A stretch of DNA of 64,000 bases, taken from NCBI GenBank assembly GCA_963781215.1, contig CAWAFE010000028.1, positions 186,001-250,000 on the forward strand, written 5' to 3'. The stretch comes from AP-15 sp963781215. Lineage in GTDB: Bacteria > Pseudomonadota > Alphaproteobacteria > ATCC43930 > CGMCC-115725. The translations under genes were made by a program, and so were the position numbers. Below the pieces are notes generated by a model. The model saw nothing but the letters and a program-made list of their open reading frames with translations. It did not search any database and had not been told where the DNA came from. The number at the start of each line of letters is the position of its first letter. Positions within the stretch are counted from its first letter, which is position 1. Shown piece after piece: positions 20,638 through 30,152 of the stretch.

Positions 20638-21455
20638 ATGTATGACGATCCCTTGGCGACGCTTCGCGAGCGGGTTCGGCGGATTGAGCGGCCATCGGCG
20701 GCAGCGCACGGGGTGTTGCCGTTCGGCGTCGCCGCGATCGACCGGGTGTTGCCGGGCGGCGGGCTGGCGCGGGGCGCGCTGCACGAGATCCTGGGGGCGG
20801 GCGGCGACGAGGAGGACGGCGCGCTCGCCGCCGCCTTCGCCGCGCGCATCATCGGGCGACTCGGCGCCAGCCCCCATCCCCACCCTCCCCCGTGGACACG
20901 GGGGAAGGAGCTCTCGTCTGTCTCGAACGGCATCGTGCTGTGGTGCCTGCCGCGCCCGGATCTTTATGGGCCGGGCCTCGCCGCCTGCGGGCTCGATCCC
21001 GGACGCCTCGTGCTGGTCCGGGTGGTGCGCGACGCCCAGATCCTGTGGGCAATGGAGGAAGGTCTACGCGCCACCGGCATCGCCGCCGTGGTGGGCGAGG
21101 TGGGCGCGCTCGGCGCGGCGGCGAGCCGCCGGCTGCAGCTCGCCGCGGAACGCTCCGGCATCACCGCCTTTCTGTTGCGGCGCTGGCGCGATGGCGGCCA
21201 GGCGGCCCGCGAACGCGGCCTACCGAACGCGGCGGCGACGCGCTGGCGGCTCGCGGCGCTGCCCTCGGTTTCGGCGCGCAGCGAGCCGGGGGTCGGATGC
21301 CCGCGCTGGCGAGTTCGAGCTGTTGCGCTGCCGCGGCGGCGAGCCGGCAGGCTGGGAGGTGGAGGTGACGGATGCGGCGGGTTCTCTATCTCTGGCTGTC
21401 GTGCTGGCCGATCGACCGGATGCGGTCGGAGAAAGAATACCAGCGCACCGGCTGA
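20638..21455 (+). CDS. imuA: ImuA mutagenesis protein, frameshifted
   Basis: A RecA-like accessory protein of the ImuA-ImuB-DnaE2 translesion system. Visible: VLPFGVAAIDRVLPGGGLAR, HEILGAGGDEEDGALAAAFA, WCLPRPDLYGPGLAACGLDP and EEGLRATGIAAVVGEVG. One extra base near 21311 moves the frame after GVGCPRW; correction restores EFELLRCRGGEPAGWEVEVT. A further extra T at 21426 would, if removed, end the gene at TGA 21453-21455. Residues from about 78 onward (SPHPHPPPWTRGKELSS) are encoded by an inserted palindromic repeat. The gene overlaps imuB by about 80 bases. SOS control is expected, but I did not identify a clear LexA box. Confidence 0.85.
20871..20911. repeat. Palindromic repeat (family B) inserted in frame in imuA
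   Basis: CCTCCCCCGTGGACACGGGG followed by GAAGG forms a hairpin within imuA codons. In relatives the protein runs directly from ARIIGRL to the VLWCLPRPDLY strand; here about 17-20 extra residues rich in Pro/His/Ser separate them. The insertion keeps the reading frame. Confidence 0.75.
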
Positions 21456-22886
21456 GGAGCGCCCCTTCGCCACGGTGCTCGACGCCGCCGGGCGGCGCCT
21501 TCTCGCCGCGGTGAACCCGGCCGCCGCAGCCGCCGGCCTGGCCCCCGGGATGCCGCTGGCGGACGCACTCGCCTTTCTGCCCGGCCTCGCACCGCCGCCG
21601 CCGAGCCCACGGAGGATGCCGCGGCACTGCGGCGGCTGGCGGAATGGTGCGGCCGCTACAGCCCGTGGACCGCTCCCGACGGGACGGACGGGGTGCGCAT
21701 CGAAATTACCGGCTGCGCCCATTTGTGGGGCGGGGAAAAGGCGCTCGCGGCCGATCTCGCGGCGCGGCTCGACCGCCGGGGCATCGCCGGCCGTATCGCG
21801 ATCGCCGACACGCTCGGCGCCGCCTGGGCGATGGCCCGCTTTGCCGAAGCCGGCAAGAGCATCGTCATTCTACCGCCCACGGATGCCGGCGCCGCCCTCG
21901 CTCCGCTGCCGGTGGAGGCGCTGCGTCTCGACCCGGCCACCGCCCAGGGGCTGCGGCGGGTCGGCCTGAAGCGGGTCGGCGATCTCTATGCGATGCCGCG
22001 CGCCGCCCTCGCTCGCCGTTTCGGCGAGGGTGTAGCGCTGCGCCTCGATCAGGCGCAGAACAATCTGGCGGAGCCGTTGTCGCCGCTGGGCGAGGCGCCG
22101 GTTCGGCGGGTGCGTTTGAGCTTTGCCGAGCCGATCGTCGATCCCGCCGATCTCGCGCTCGCGGCCGAGCGGCTCGCCGCGGATCTCGTCCTTCGCCTGG
22201 CACGCGAAGGGACGGGAGCCCGCCGGCTCGACCTCGCCTTTCACCGCGTCGACGGCCGGGTCGAACGGCTCCGGCTCGGCACCGCACGCCCCAGCCGCGA
22301 CCCGCGCCATCTCGCTGCTCTGTTCGCGCAGCGGCTCGACACCGTCGATCCCGGCCTCGGCGTCGAAGACATGATCCTCGCCGCTTTTATGGTCGAGCCG
22401 CTGCCGGCCGAGCAGATCGGCCTCGACTGCGGGGCCGCGGGCGGTGCGGCGCCGTTGCTCGATCGGCTCGGCAACCGGCTCGGACCCGGCGCGCTCTACC
22501 GGCTGGCGCCGCGCGAGAGCCACATCCCGGAACGGGTGTCGGTCCGGGCGCCGCCCGGCGACGGCCCACGCCCCGGCCCTTCCCCGTTCAACAAGCCGCC
22601 GCGCCCGATCCGGCTGTTCGAGCTGCCGGAGCCGGTCGAAGCCTTTTGGCTGCTGCCCGACGATCCACCCTTCCGTTTCACCTGGCGGCGCCGCCTGCAC
22701 CGGGTGACGCGCGCCGACGGGCCGGAGCGGATCGCCGAGGAATGGTGGCGAGCCGAGATGCCCGACACGATCCGCGACTATTACCGAGTGGAGGACGATG
22801 AAGGGCGGCGCTTCTGGCTGTTCCGGGCGGGCCTCCCCGGCACGGACCACCCGACGCGCTGGTTTGTCCATGGCGTCTTTGCCTGA
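21372..22886 (+). CDS. imuB: ImuB, inactive Y-family polymerase-like protein, frameshifted
   Basis: ImuB is the adaptor linking DnaE2 to the beta clamp. Frame 1 starts MRRVLYLWLSCWPIDRM. A second frame carries SAPAEERPFATVLDAAGRRL to LADALAFLPGLAPPP. A third, the original one, carries AEPTEDAAALRRLAEWCGRY, then EITGCAHLWGGEKALAADLA and the rest to VHGVFA. An extra T at 21426 and a missing G near 21600 account for both switches. Near the C-terminus are FELPEPVEAFWLLPDDPPF and GPERIAEEWW. The tail overlaps dnaE2 by 17 bases. The catalytic acidic residues of Y-family polymerases are not apparent, as expected for ImuB. Confidence 0.85.
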
Positions 22887-25800
22887 ATGGACTCGACCCG
22901 AGCCCGGCTATGCCGAGCTGCAGGTCACGACCAACTTCTCGTTTCTGCGCGGTGCGGCGCATCCGGACGAGCTGGTGGCGACCGCGGCGGCGCTCGGCCA
23001 CAAGGCGATCGCGATCACCGACCATAACAGCCTCGCCGGCGTCGTGCGCGCGCACCAGGCGGCGAAAGAGACCGGACTGCACCTCGTTATCGGCTGCCGC
23101 CTCGATCTGTGCGACGGCACGAGCCTCCTCGCCTACCCCACGGATCGCGCCGCCTATGGCCGGTTGACGCGGCTCCTGACCCTCGGCAAGCGCCGCGCGT
23201 CCAAGGGCGAGTGCCGTCTCGACTACACCGATGTCGCCGCGCATAGCGACGGCCAGATCGTCGTCGTCCTGCCGACGGAGACGGCGGGCACGGCGGATTT
23301 CGCGGCTCGCGTCGCGACGGATTTCCGGGGCCGCGCCTATCTCGCCGTCCATCATCTTTATCGCGGCGACGATATGCGACGCCTCGCCCGCCTAGCCGCG
23401 CTCGGCGAGAGGGCCGGGCTGCCGCTGGTGGCGACCAACGACGTGCTCTATCACGTCCCCGAGCGCCGACCTTTGCAGGATGTGCTGACCTGCATCCGCG
23501 AAGGCTGCACGATCGGAAGGGCCGGCTATCGCCTCGCCGCCAATGCCGAGCGCCATCTGAAGCCGGTGCGGGAGATGAGACGGCTCTTTCGCGGCCATGA
23601 GGAGGCGGTCGCACGCAGCCTCGAGATCGTCGAGCGCTGCCTCTTCAGCCTTGACGAATTGCGCTACGAATATCCCGAGGAGGCGGATCCAGACGGGCGC
23701 ACGCCGCAGCAATGCCTCGCCGATCTCGCCTGGGAAGGGGCCGCTGAACGGTTTCCCGCTTCCGTCACCCCCGCGCAAGCGGGGGTCCAGGGCCACTGTT
23801 CGGACCTTGGCTCACTGGATTCCCGCTTTCGCGGGAATGACGACAGAAGTCGTATCCCCGCCAAAATCCGCAATTTGATCGCACACGAATTGCAGCTGAT
23901 CGAGCGGCTCGACTACGCGCGCTATTTCCTGACCGTCCACGACATCGTGCGGTTCGCACGCCGGCGCGGCATCCTGTGCCAGGGGCGCGGCTCGGCCGCC
24001 AATTCGGCCGTCTGCTATTGCCTCGGCATCACCGCGGTCGATCCGGCGCGGATCGACGTCTTGTTCGAGCGCTTCATCAGCGCCGCGCGCAACGAGCCGC
24101 CCGACATCGATGTCGACTTCGAGCACGAGCGGCGCGAGGAGGTGATCCAGTACGTCTACGAGAAATACGGCCGCGACCGGGCCGGGCTCGCCGCCACCGT
24201 GATCCGCTACCGCTCGCGCTCGGCGATCCGCGAGGTCGGCAAGGCGCTGGGCCTCTCGGTCGATGTCGTGGCGGCATTGGCCGGCATCGTCTGGGGCTGG
24301 AGCAACGATCCGATCGCCGACCAAAGAGTGCGCGAGGCCGGGCTCGACCCAGCCGACCGCACCTTGCGCCTCGCCCTCGACCTCGCCGCCGAGCTCACCG
24401 GCTTTCCACGACACCTGTCGCAGCATGTCGGCGGGTTTGTCATCACCCGCGGGCCGCTTTCCGAGCTGGTGCCGATCGAGAACGCGGCGATGGAGGACCG
24501 CACCGTCATCGAATGGGACAAGGACGACCTCGACGCGCTCGGGATTCTGAAGATCGACATCCTGGCGCTCGGCATGCTGACCTGCATCCGCAAGGCCTTT
24601 GCGCTGATCGAGCAGCATTACGGCCGCCGGATCGAGCTCGCCACCGTCCCGGCCGAGGAGCCCGCGGTCTACGACATGCTCTCCCGCGCCGATTCGCTCG
24701 GCGTCTTCCAGGTCGAGAGCCGCGCCCAAATGACGATGCTGCCGCGGCTTCGACCCACGCGAATTCTACGATCTCGTCATCGAGGTCGCGATTGTGCAGG
24801 CCGGGGCCGATCCAGGGCGACATGGTGCACCCCTATCTGCGCCGCCGCTCCGGGCGCGAGCCGGTCGACTACCCTTCCGAGGCATTGCGCCAGGTGCTGG
24901 GCAAGACCATGGGCGTGCCATTCTTCCAGGAGCAGGCGATGAAGATCGCGATCGTCGGCGCCGGCTTCGCTCCGGAGGAGGCCGACCGGCTGCGCCGCGC
25001 GATGGCGACTTTCAAGCGCAACGGCGACATCCATCTGTTCCGCGACAAATTCATCGCCGGCATGGTCCAAAACGGTTACGAGCGCGATTTCGCCGTGCGC
25101 TGCTTCAGTCAGATCGAGGGGTTCGGGACCTACGGTTTTCCCGAGAGCCACGCGGCGAGCTTTGCATTGCTCGTCTACGTCTCGGCCTGGATCAAATGCT
25201 TCTACCCGGAGGTTTTCGCCTGCGCCTTGCTCAACAGCCAGCCGATGGGGTTCTACGCGCCGGCGCAGATCGTACGCGACGCGCGCGAGCACGGCGTCGA
25301 GCTGCGCGCCGTCGATGTAAACCGCAGCTTCTGGGACTGCACGCTCGAACCCGTATTCGTCACCCCCGCACAAGCGGGGGTCCAGGGTCACTTTTCGGAC
25401 TCCGCCCCTGTGGATTCCCGCTTTTGCGGGAATGACGACGGCAACCCGCGCTGGGCGCTGCGCCTGGGCCTGCGCCAGATAAGGGGCTTCGCCGAGGCCG
25501 ATGCGGAGCGGCTCGTCGCCACGCGCGGCTCGGGTTACCAGGACCCACGAACGCTATGGCGGAAGAGCGGGCTCGGCCGCAGCGCGCTCGAACGCCTCGC
25601 CGAAGCCGATGCCTTTCGTTCGATCGGGCTCGACCGCCGCCGTGCATTATGGGCGGTCAAAGCGCTCGGCGAACCGCCCTTGCCGCTGTTCGCAAAGGAA
25701 GAACTCTCTGAAAAAGAAGGACCCTCGCCCCCCGGCGGGGGGAGAGGGCAGGGTGAGGGGGGCTTCTCCGGGCTACCGCCTCTGGAATCCCCCACCTCAC

Positions 25801-26391
25801 CCCAGCCCTCTCCGCCCCCAAGGGCGGAGAGGGGGAGTTTCGCGGATGAGGGCGCGGCCTGCGAAGCGCGGGCCATGATGCTGTTGCCGCAGATGCCGCT
25901 CGGCGAGCACGTCGTCGAGGACTACGCCAGCCTGGGCCTCAGCCTGAAGCGCCACCCGCTGGCCTTCCTGCGTGCCGAGCTCGCCGCGCGAAGGTCTGGT
26001 GACCGCCGCCGACCTCGCCCGGCTACCGGTCGATCGGCGCCTCATGATCGCCGGGGTCGTGCTGATCCGGCAGCGCCCCGGCAGCGCCAATGGCGTCGTC
26101 TTTATCACCATCGAGGACGAGACCGGGATCGCCAATCTGATCGTCTGGCCCAAGATCCTCGAACGCTTCCGCCGCGCAGCACTCGGCGCCACCCTGCTCT
26201 GCTGCACCGGCAAGTTGCAGCGCGAGGAGAGCGTCATCCATGTCGTCGCCGACCGTCTCGACGACCTGACTCCGCGCCTCGACACGTTACGAGAGCGCGG
26301 CGCCGACGGCGAGCCGCCGCTGAAGCTCCCCGAAAGGGTGCCCGGCTACGATCCCCGCGACCTCGTCATCCCGAGCCGTAATTTCCGTTAG
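22870..26391 (+). CDS. dnaE2: Error-prone DNA polymerase DnaE2 (ImuC), frameshifted, with three in-frame repeat insertions
   Basis: An alpha-type polymerase used for induced mutagenesis with ImuA/ImuB. The PHP domain begins YAELQVTTNFSFLRGAAHPD and contains AIAITDHNSLAGVVRAH. The palm has GILCQGRGSAANSAVCYCLG and the catalytic acidic motif PPDIDVDFEHERREEVIQYV; fingers carry FPRHLSQHVGGFVI and QVESRAQMTMLPRL; a C-terminal OB fold carries GVVFITIEDETGIANLIVWP. Three one-base insertions near 24755, 24797 and 25986 break the frame. With these removed the protein has about 1172 residues, longer than typical because palindromic repeats at 23763, 25358 and 25722 add some 90 codons. Its last 26 bases overlap rnhA on the other strand. 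Confidence 0.9.
23763..23842. repeat. Palindromic repeat (family A) inserted in frame in dnaE2, copy 1
   Basis: Two head-to-head hairpins (23768-23785 and 23819-23838) match the intergenic copy at 2550. They encode VTPAQAGVQGHCSDLGSLDS then RFRGNDD, falling between WEGAAERFP and IPAKIRNLIAHELQLI, a junction that is short in other DnaE2 proteins. Both flanks are in the same frame, so the insertion is coding-neutral. Confidence 0.88.
25358..25438. repeat. Palindromic repeat (family A) inserted in frame in dnaE2, copy 2
   Basis: This copy is nearly identical to that at 23763, with the same orientation and the same reading frame relative to the repeat: it encodes VTPAQAGVQGHFSDSAPVDS then RFCGNDD. 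It sits between NRSFWDCTLEP and the WALRLGLRQIRGF block of dnaE2. Confidence 0.88.
25722..25836. repeat. Palindromic repeat (family B) inserted in frame in dnaE2
   Basis: Two C/G-tract hairpins in inverted orientation: CCCTCGCCCCCCGGCGGGGG then GAGAGGG at the left, and CCCTCTCCGCCCCCAAGGGC then GGAGAGGG at the right. They encode PSPPGGGRGQGEGGFSG and PTSPQPSPPPRAERG, a low-complexity linker between the helix-hairpin-helix region and the OB fold. Confidence 0.82.
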
Positions 26392-26839
26392 CCGGCCGCC
26401 TCCCCTCGGCGATGCCGGCGCGGGCCAAGGCGTCGGCCCGTTCGTTCTCGGGATGGCCGGCATGGCCGCGCACCCATTCCCAGGCGACCTCGTGACGCGC
26501 CGCCGCGGTTTCCAGCCGTTGCCACAAATCCATGTTCTTGACCGGCTTTTTGTCGGCGGTGCGCCAGCCGCGCTGTTTCCAGCCGTGAATCCATTTGGTG
26601 ATGCCGTCGCGTAGATATTGGCTGTCGCTGTAGAGCCGCACCCGGCACCGGCGCTTCAGCGCTTCGAGCCCCATTATCGCAGCTGTCATCTCCATGCGGT
26701 TGTTGGTCGTGGCGGGCTCGAAGCCGTTCAGCTCCTTTTCGGTGCCGCCCCAGCGCAGGATGACGCCCCAACCGCCGGGGCCAGGGTTGCCGCTGCAGGC
26801 TCCGTCGGTGAAGATTTCGACCTCGGCCGGCTCAGACAT
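26366..26839 (-). CDS. rnhA: Ribonuclease HI
   Basis: RNase HI cuts the RNA strand of RNA:DNA hybrids. The product has 157 residues. All catalytic residues are visible: Asp in EIFTDGACSGNPGPGG, Glu in NNRMEMTAAIMGLEAL, Asp in LYSDSQYLRDGITKW and the last Asp in NERADALARAG, with the His loop in VRGHAGHPEN. The ATG at 26839 overlaps the 3' end of thrB (stop 26832-26834), so the pair is translationally coupled; an in-frame ATG at 26848 is possible. The 3' end overlaps dnaE2 convergently. Confidence 0.95.
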   Translation of the reverse strand: MSEPAEVEIFTDGACSGNPGPGGWGVILRWGGTEKELNGFEPATTNNRMEMTAAIMGLEALKRRCRVRLYSDSQYLRDGITKWIHGWKQRGWRTADKKPVKNMDLWQRLETAAARHEVAWEWVRGHAGHPENERADALARAGIAEGRRPANGNYGSG

Positions 26840-27797
26840 CGAGGCCATAGCCGCCGGGACCGGTGATCTCGCGGTGAAAGCGCAGCTTGCGCAGATATTC
26901 GAGCGGGTCCTTCGGCTTCACCAAGGCGCCCGCCGGTTGGTTGAGCCAATCGAACAGCCGCGTCAGCAAAAAGCGCAGCGCGCTGCCGCGGGCGAGCAAC
27001 GGCAGCGCCGCCAGCTCCGTCGCCGAGAGCGGTCGCGTCCGCCGATAGCCGTCGAGCATCAGCCGCGCCTTGGTGATGTTGAAGCTGCCGTCGTTCTCGA
27101 AACACCAGGCGTTGAGGCATATCGCCAAATCGTAGGCGAGAAAATCGGTGCAGGCGAAATAAAAGTCGATCAGGCCCGACACCTCGCGGTCGCGAAAGAA
27201 GACGTTGTCGGGAAAAAGATCGGCGTGGATCACCCCGGTCGGCAGATCGCGCGGCCAAGCCCGTTCCAGCACTGCGAGCTCCTCGGCGAGCTCCTCGGCG
27301 AGCCCCGGGCGAACCTCGGCGGCACGGGCACTGCACGAATCGAACAGCCGCCGCCAGCCGACGACCGAAAGATCGTTCGCCCGGCTCATCTCGAATGAAG
27401 CGCCGGCGCAATGCAATGCGGCGAGCGCCCTGCCGACGTCGGCGCAGTGAAACGGCTGGATGCGCCGCGGCCACATCCCGGCGAGGAAGGTTACGATCGC
27501 CGCCGGACGCCCGCACAGCTCGCGCAGGGCAACGCCGTCCCGCGCCCGCACCGGCGTCGGGCAGGCGACGCCGTTTCCTGCCAGATGCTCCATCAGCGCG
27601 ATGAAGAACGGCAGATCCGACGGCGCGACGCGCTTCTCGTAAAGGGTCAGGATGAAATTGCCGCGCTCGGTCGTGACCAGGAAGTTCGAGTTCTCGACCC
27701 CTTCAGCGATTCCCTTGCAGGACAGCACCTCGCCGATGTCATAGAGCGCGACAAAGACGCGGAGCTCGTCGTCGGCAACGTCGGTATAGACGGCCAT
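26832..27797 (-). CDS. thrB: Homoserine kinase, APH-fold type
   Basis: This enzyme phosphorylates homoserine in threonine synthesis. It is the aminoglycoside-phosphotransferase-like ThrB of alphaproteobacteria and pseudomonads, with 321 residues. The start MAVYTDVADDELRVFVALYD and GIAEGVENSNFLVTTERGNF are typical. The catalytic loop is TGVIHADLFPDNVFFRD with the metal-binding Asp in GLIDFYFACTD. The end HREITGPGGYGLDV is also family-typical. It is co-oriented with rnhA and divergent from the CDGSH gene. Confidence 0.94.
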   Translation of the reverse strand: MAVYTDVADDELRVFVALYDIGEVLSCKGIAEGVENSNFLVTTERGNFILTLYEKRVAPSDLPFFIALMEHLAGNGVACPTPVRARDGVALRELCGRPAAIVTFLAGMWPRRIQPFHCADVGRALAALHCAGASFEMSRANDLSVVGWRRLFDSCSARAAEVRPGLAEELAEELAVLERAWPRDLPTGVIHADLFPDNVFFRDREVSGLIDFYFACTDFLAYDLAICLNAWCFENDGSFNITKARLMLDGYRRTRPLSATELAALPLLARGSALRFLLTRLFDWLNQPAGALVKPKDPLEYLRKLRFHREITGPGGYGLDV

Positions 27798-27924
27798 CGG
27801 GTGTTCTACGCTCCCGGCGTCGCCCGGCTTGTGCGCCGGAAGAGGCTCGCATACAGTCGCCCGTGACGTGCGGCCGCCGCCACGGCGCGCGGAAATTGGC
27901 CAGGCAAGCGGCAGGGAAGAAGGA

Positions 27925-28164
27925 ATGACCGAACCGATTCCAGCGCAAAAAGAGCCCTACGGCATCAATGTCGAGGCCGGCAAGCGGTATTTCTGGTGCG
28001 CTTGCGGGCGCAGCGGCACCCAGCCCTTCTGCGACGGCTCGCACCAGGGCACCGGACTGACGCCGGTGCCGTTCACCGCGCAGGCGACTGAAGAGGTCTG
28101 GCTCTGCGGCTGCAAGCAGACCGGCGGCAAGCCGTTCTGCGACGGTACGCATAACGGGCTGTGA
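27925..28164 (+). CDS. Dual CDGSH iron-sulfur protein
   Basis: The product has 79 residues with two CDGSH motifs, each ligating one redox-active 2Fe-2S cluster through three Cys and one His: CACGRSGTQPFCDGSH and CGCKQTGGKPFCDGTH. This two-motif arrangement within one chain resembles the MiNT class of CDGSH proteins. No targeting signal is present, so it is cytosolic. The ATG follows GAAGGA. The stop overlaps the GTG start of the next gene (GTGA), implying co-translation. Confidence 0.88.
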   Translation: MTEPIPAQKEPYGINVEAGKRYFWCACGRSGTQPFCDGSHQGTGLTPVPFTAQATEEVWLCGCKQTGGKPFCDGTHNGL

Positions 28165-28700
28165 GAGGCGCGCGCGCCGCGCAGGCTGCGGCTCTTTTCG
28201 GCCTTCTTGCCCTTTCTGGTTGCGGCTGGTTCTCGTCCTCGTCATCGACGCCGGCTGAGGTCTGCCCGAGCGCTGTCATCCTGCGCCCGCTCGCCAACAC
28301 TGCCGTGTTCGGCCCGGCGCAGCAGCGTCGCCCGGAGAGCGTCGCCTTCTACGGGCTCTTGAGCGAGGTCGACAGCAAGTGCGACCTGGCCGCCGATTCG
28401 GTCAGGCTAAAGCTCGATGTGATCGTGATCGGCGAGCGGGGGCCGGCGTCCGGCAAGGCGGACGCCGTCGACCTTACCTACTTTGTCGCCGTGACCGGAC
28501 CGGACGAGGCGGTTCTCAGCAAGAAGCCATTTTCCGTCCACATCCCCTTTGAAGCCAACCAGCGGCGGGCCGGCATTACCGACCACATCGAGGAGTCGAT
28601 AGCGCTAGGCGGCCGCAAGGCATCCGATATCAGCGTCGTGCTCGGATTTCAGCAAAGCCCCGAAATCGTCGACTTCTACAAGCACTTCCGAGGCCGCTGA
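28161..28700 (+). CDS. Putative lipoprotein
   Basis: The product has 179 residues with a lipoprotein signal (AALFGLLALSGCGW, lipobox LSGC, Cys near residue 21) and then a Ser-rich spacer. The mature part holds two extra Cys (EVCPSAVILRPLANTA; SKCDLAADSVRLKLDV) and a beta-rich body, with no domain I can name. The GTG start overlaps the CDGSH stop. I recall similar predicted lipoproteins in alphaproteobacterial genomes, but assign no function. Confidence 0.75.
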   Translation: MRGARAAQAAALFGLLALSGCGWFSSSSSTPAEVCPSAVILRPLANTAVFGPAQQRRPESVAFYGLLSEVDSKCDLAADSVRLKLDVIVIGERGPASGKADAVDLTYFVAVTGPDEAVLSKKPFSVHIPFEANQRRAGITDHIEESIALGGRKASDISVVLGFQQSPEIVDFYKHFRGR

Positions 28701-28759
28701 TCCGAAACCGCTTGGCCGACCGTCATGGCCGGTGCTAAGGATGGGCGGCTGATTGCACG

Positions 28760-28973
28760 CCCGCAGGAGAGGTCGCGCCCCGGTCTGAACCGGGAGCCGC
28801 GACGCCGAAGGAGCAACCGCCCCGGAAACTCTCAGGCAAAAGGACCGCGGGCGGAAGGGCGCTCTGGAAAGCAGCGGCTGGGGTTCGCACGCCCACCCGC
28901 TCACCGAAGGAGTAAGCCCACCCCACCCTGGGTGGGGTCGGGTGAATCTCTCAGGGTCCACGACAGAGGGGGC
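28760..28973 (+). ncRNA. Tandem glycine riboswitch
   Basis: Two glycine aptamers lie in series directly upstream of gcvT. The first has GCCGAAGGAGCAA and AACTCTCAGGCAAAAGGACC; the second has ACCGAAGGAGTAAGCCC and GAATCTCTCAGGGTCCACGA. A linker with TCTGGAAAGCAG joins them, as in known gcvT-type RNAs. The second aptamer has a strong GC hairpin (CCCACCCTGGGTGGG). Glycine binding normally turns on gcv expression. The gcvT start codon lies 44 bases after the RNA, so control could act on termination or translation. Confidence 0.95.
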
Positions 28974-29016
28974 ATGGTCGGACGCCGCGGTGTCCGCTCT
29001 GTCGGAGGCGTGCCAA

Positions 29017-30133
29017 ATGACCCTTGCTGCCGCGACGGCGCCGATGCGGACGCCGCTCCACGCCCTTCATCTAGAGCTCGGCGCGAAGATGGTGCCGTTC
29101 GCCGGCTACGACATGCCGGTCCACTATCGCGCGGGCATCCTCGCCGAGCATCTTCATACCCGCGCGCAGGCCGGGCTCTTCGATGTCTCGCATATGGGGC
29201 AGATGCGGCTCCTGGGCCCCGACGCTGCAACCGCGCTCGAAGCGCTCGTGCCGGGCGATCTCTTGGCCATGGCGCCGATGCAAATGCGCTACACCCTTCT
29301 CCTCAACGAAGCCGGCGGCATCATCGACGATTTGATGGCGACCCGGCTCGCCGACGGGCTGTTTCTCGTCGTCAACGCCGCGCGCAAGGCAGTCGACCTC
29401 GACCATCTGCGCGAGCGCCTCGGGAATGCCGCGGCGGTCGAGCCGCTGGCGGATCAGGCATTATTTGCGCTGCAAGGGCCCGCCGCCGCCGCTGTCCTCT
29501 CCCGCTTCGCGGACGGCATCGCGCGGCTTCCCTTCATGACCGCGGCGGAGGTGGCGCTCGACGGCCGTTGCTGCCTGGTGACCCGCTCCGGCTACACCGG
29601 CGAGGACGGGTTCGAGATTTCTCTGCCGGCGGCGGACGCGGTGGCGCTGGCCGAGCGCCTGCTGGCCGAACCCGAAGTCGCGCCGATCGGTCTCGGTGCC
29701 CGCGATTCGCTGCGTCTGGAAGCGGGGCTCTGCCTCTGGGGGCACGACATCGACGAAGTCGACAACCCCTGTCGAGGCGGCTCTCGCCTGGAGCATTGGC
29801 AGGAGGCGGCGGGCTGGGGGCGGCTTTCCCGGTGCTGCGATCGTTCTGCGCCAACTCGCCGAGGGGACGGCGCGCAAGCGCGTCGGCATTCGCCCGGACG
29901 GCCGCGCCCCGGCCCGCGAAGATACGCCGATCGCCGATCCCGCCGGCAACGGCATCGGCCGGGTGACGAGCGGCGGCTTTGGCCCGTCGGTCGGCGGCCC
30001 GGTGGCGATGGGCTATGTCGAGGCGGCCCAGGCCGGGCAAGGCACGGCCCTCTCACTCCTCGTGCGCGGCCTCCCACGGCCGGCCCGTGTGGCGCCGCTG
30101 CCCTTTGTTCCGCACCGCTATTACCGCGGCTGA
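29017..30133 (+). CDS. gcvT: Glycine cleavage T-protein (aminomethyltransferase), one-base frameshift
   Basis: GcvT moves the methylene of glycine from the lipoyl arm of GcvH to tetrahydrofolate, releasing ammonia. Visible: TPLHALHLELGAKMVPFAGY, GLFDVSHMGQMRLLG, TRSGYTGEDGFEISLP, and ARDSLRLEAGLCLWGHDIDE. A single extra base at 29767-29770 shifts the frame after DEVDNP; the next frame continues VEAALAWSIGRRRRAGGGFP to the end. Corrected length is 371 residues, normal for the family. The ATG at 29017 has a GGAGG site eight bases before. It is first gene of the riboswitch-controlled gcv operon. Confidence 0.93.
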
Positions 30134-30152
30134 GCCGCAGGAGGAAACGCCG

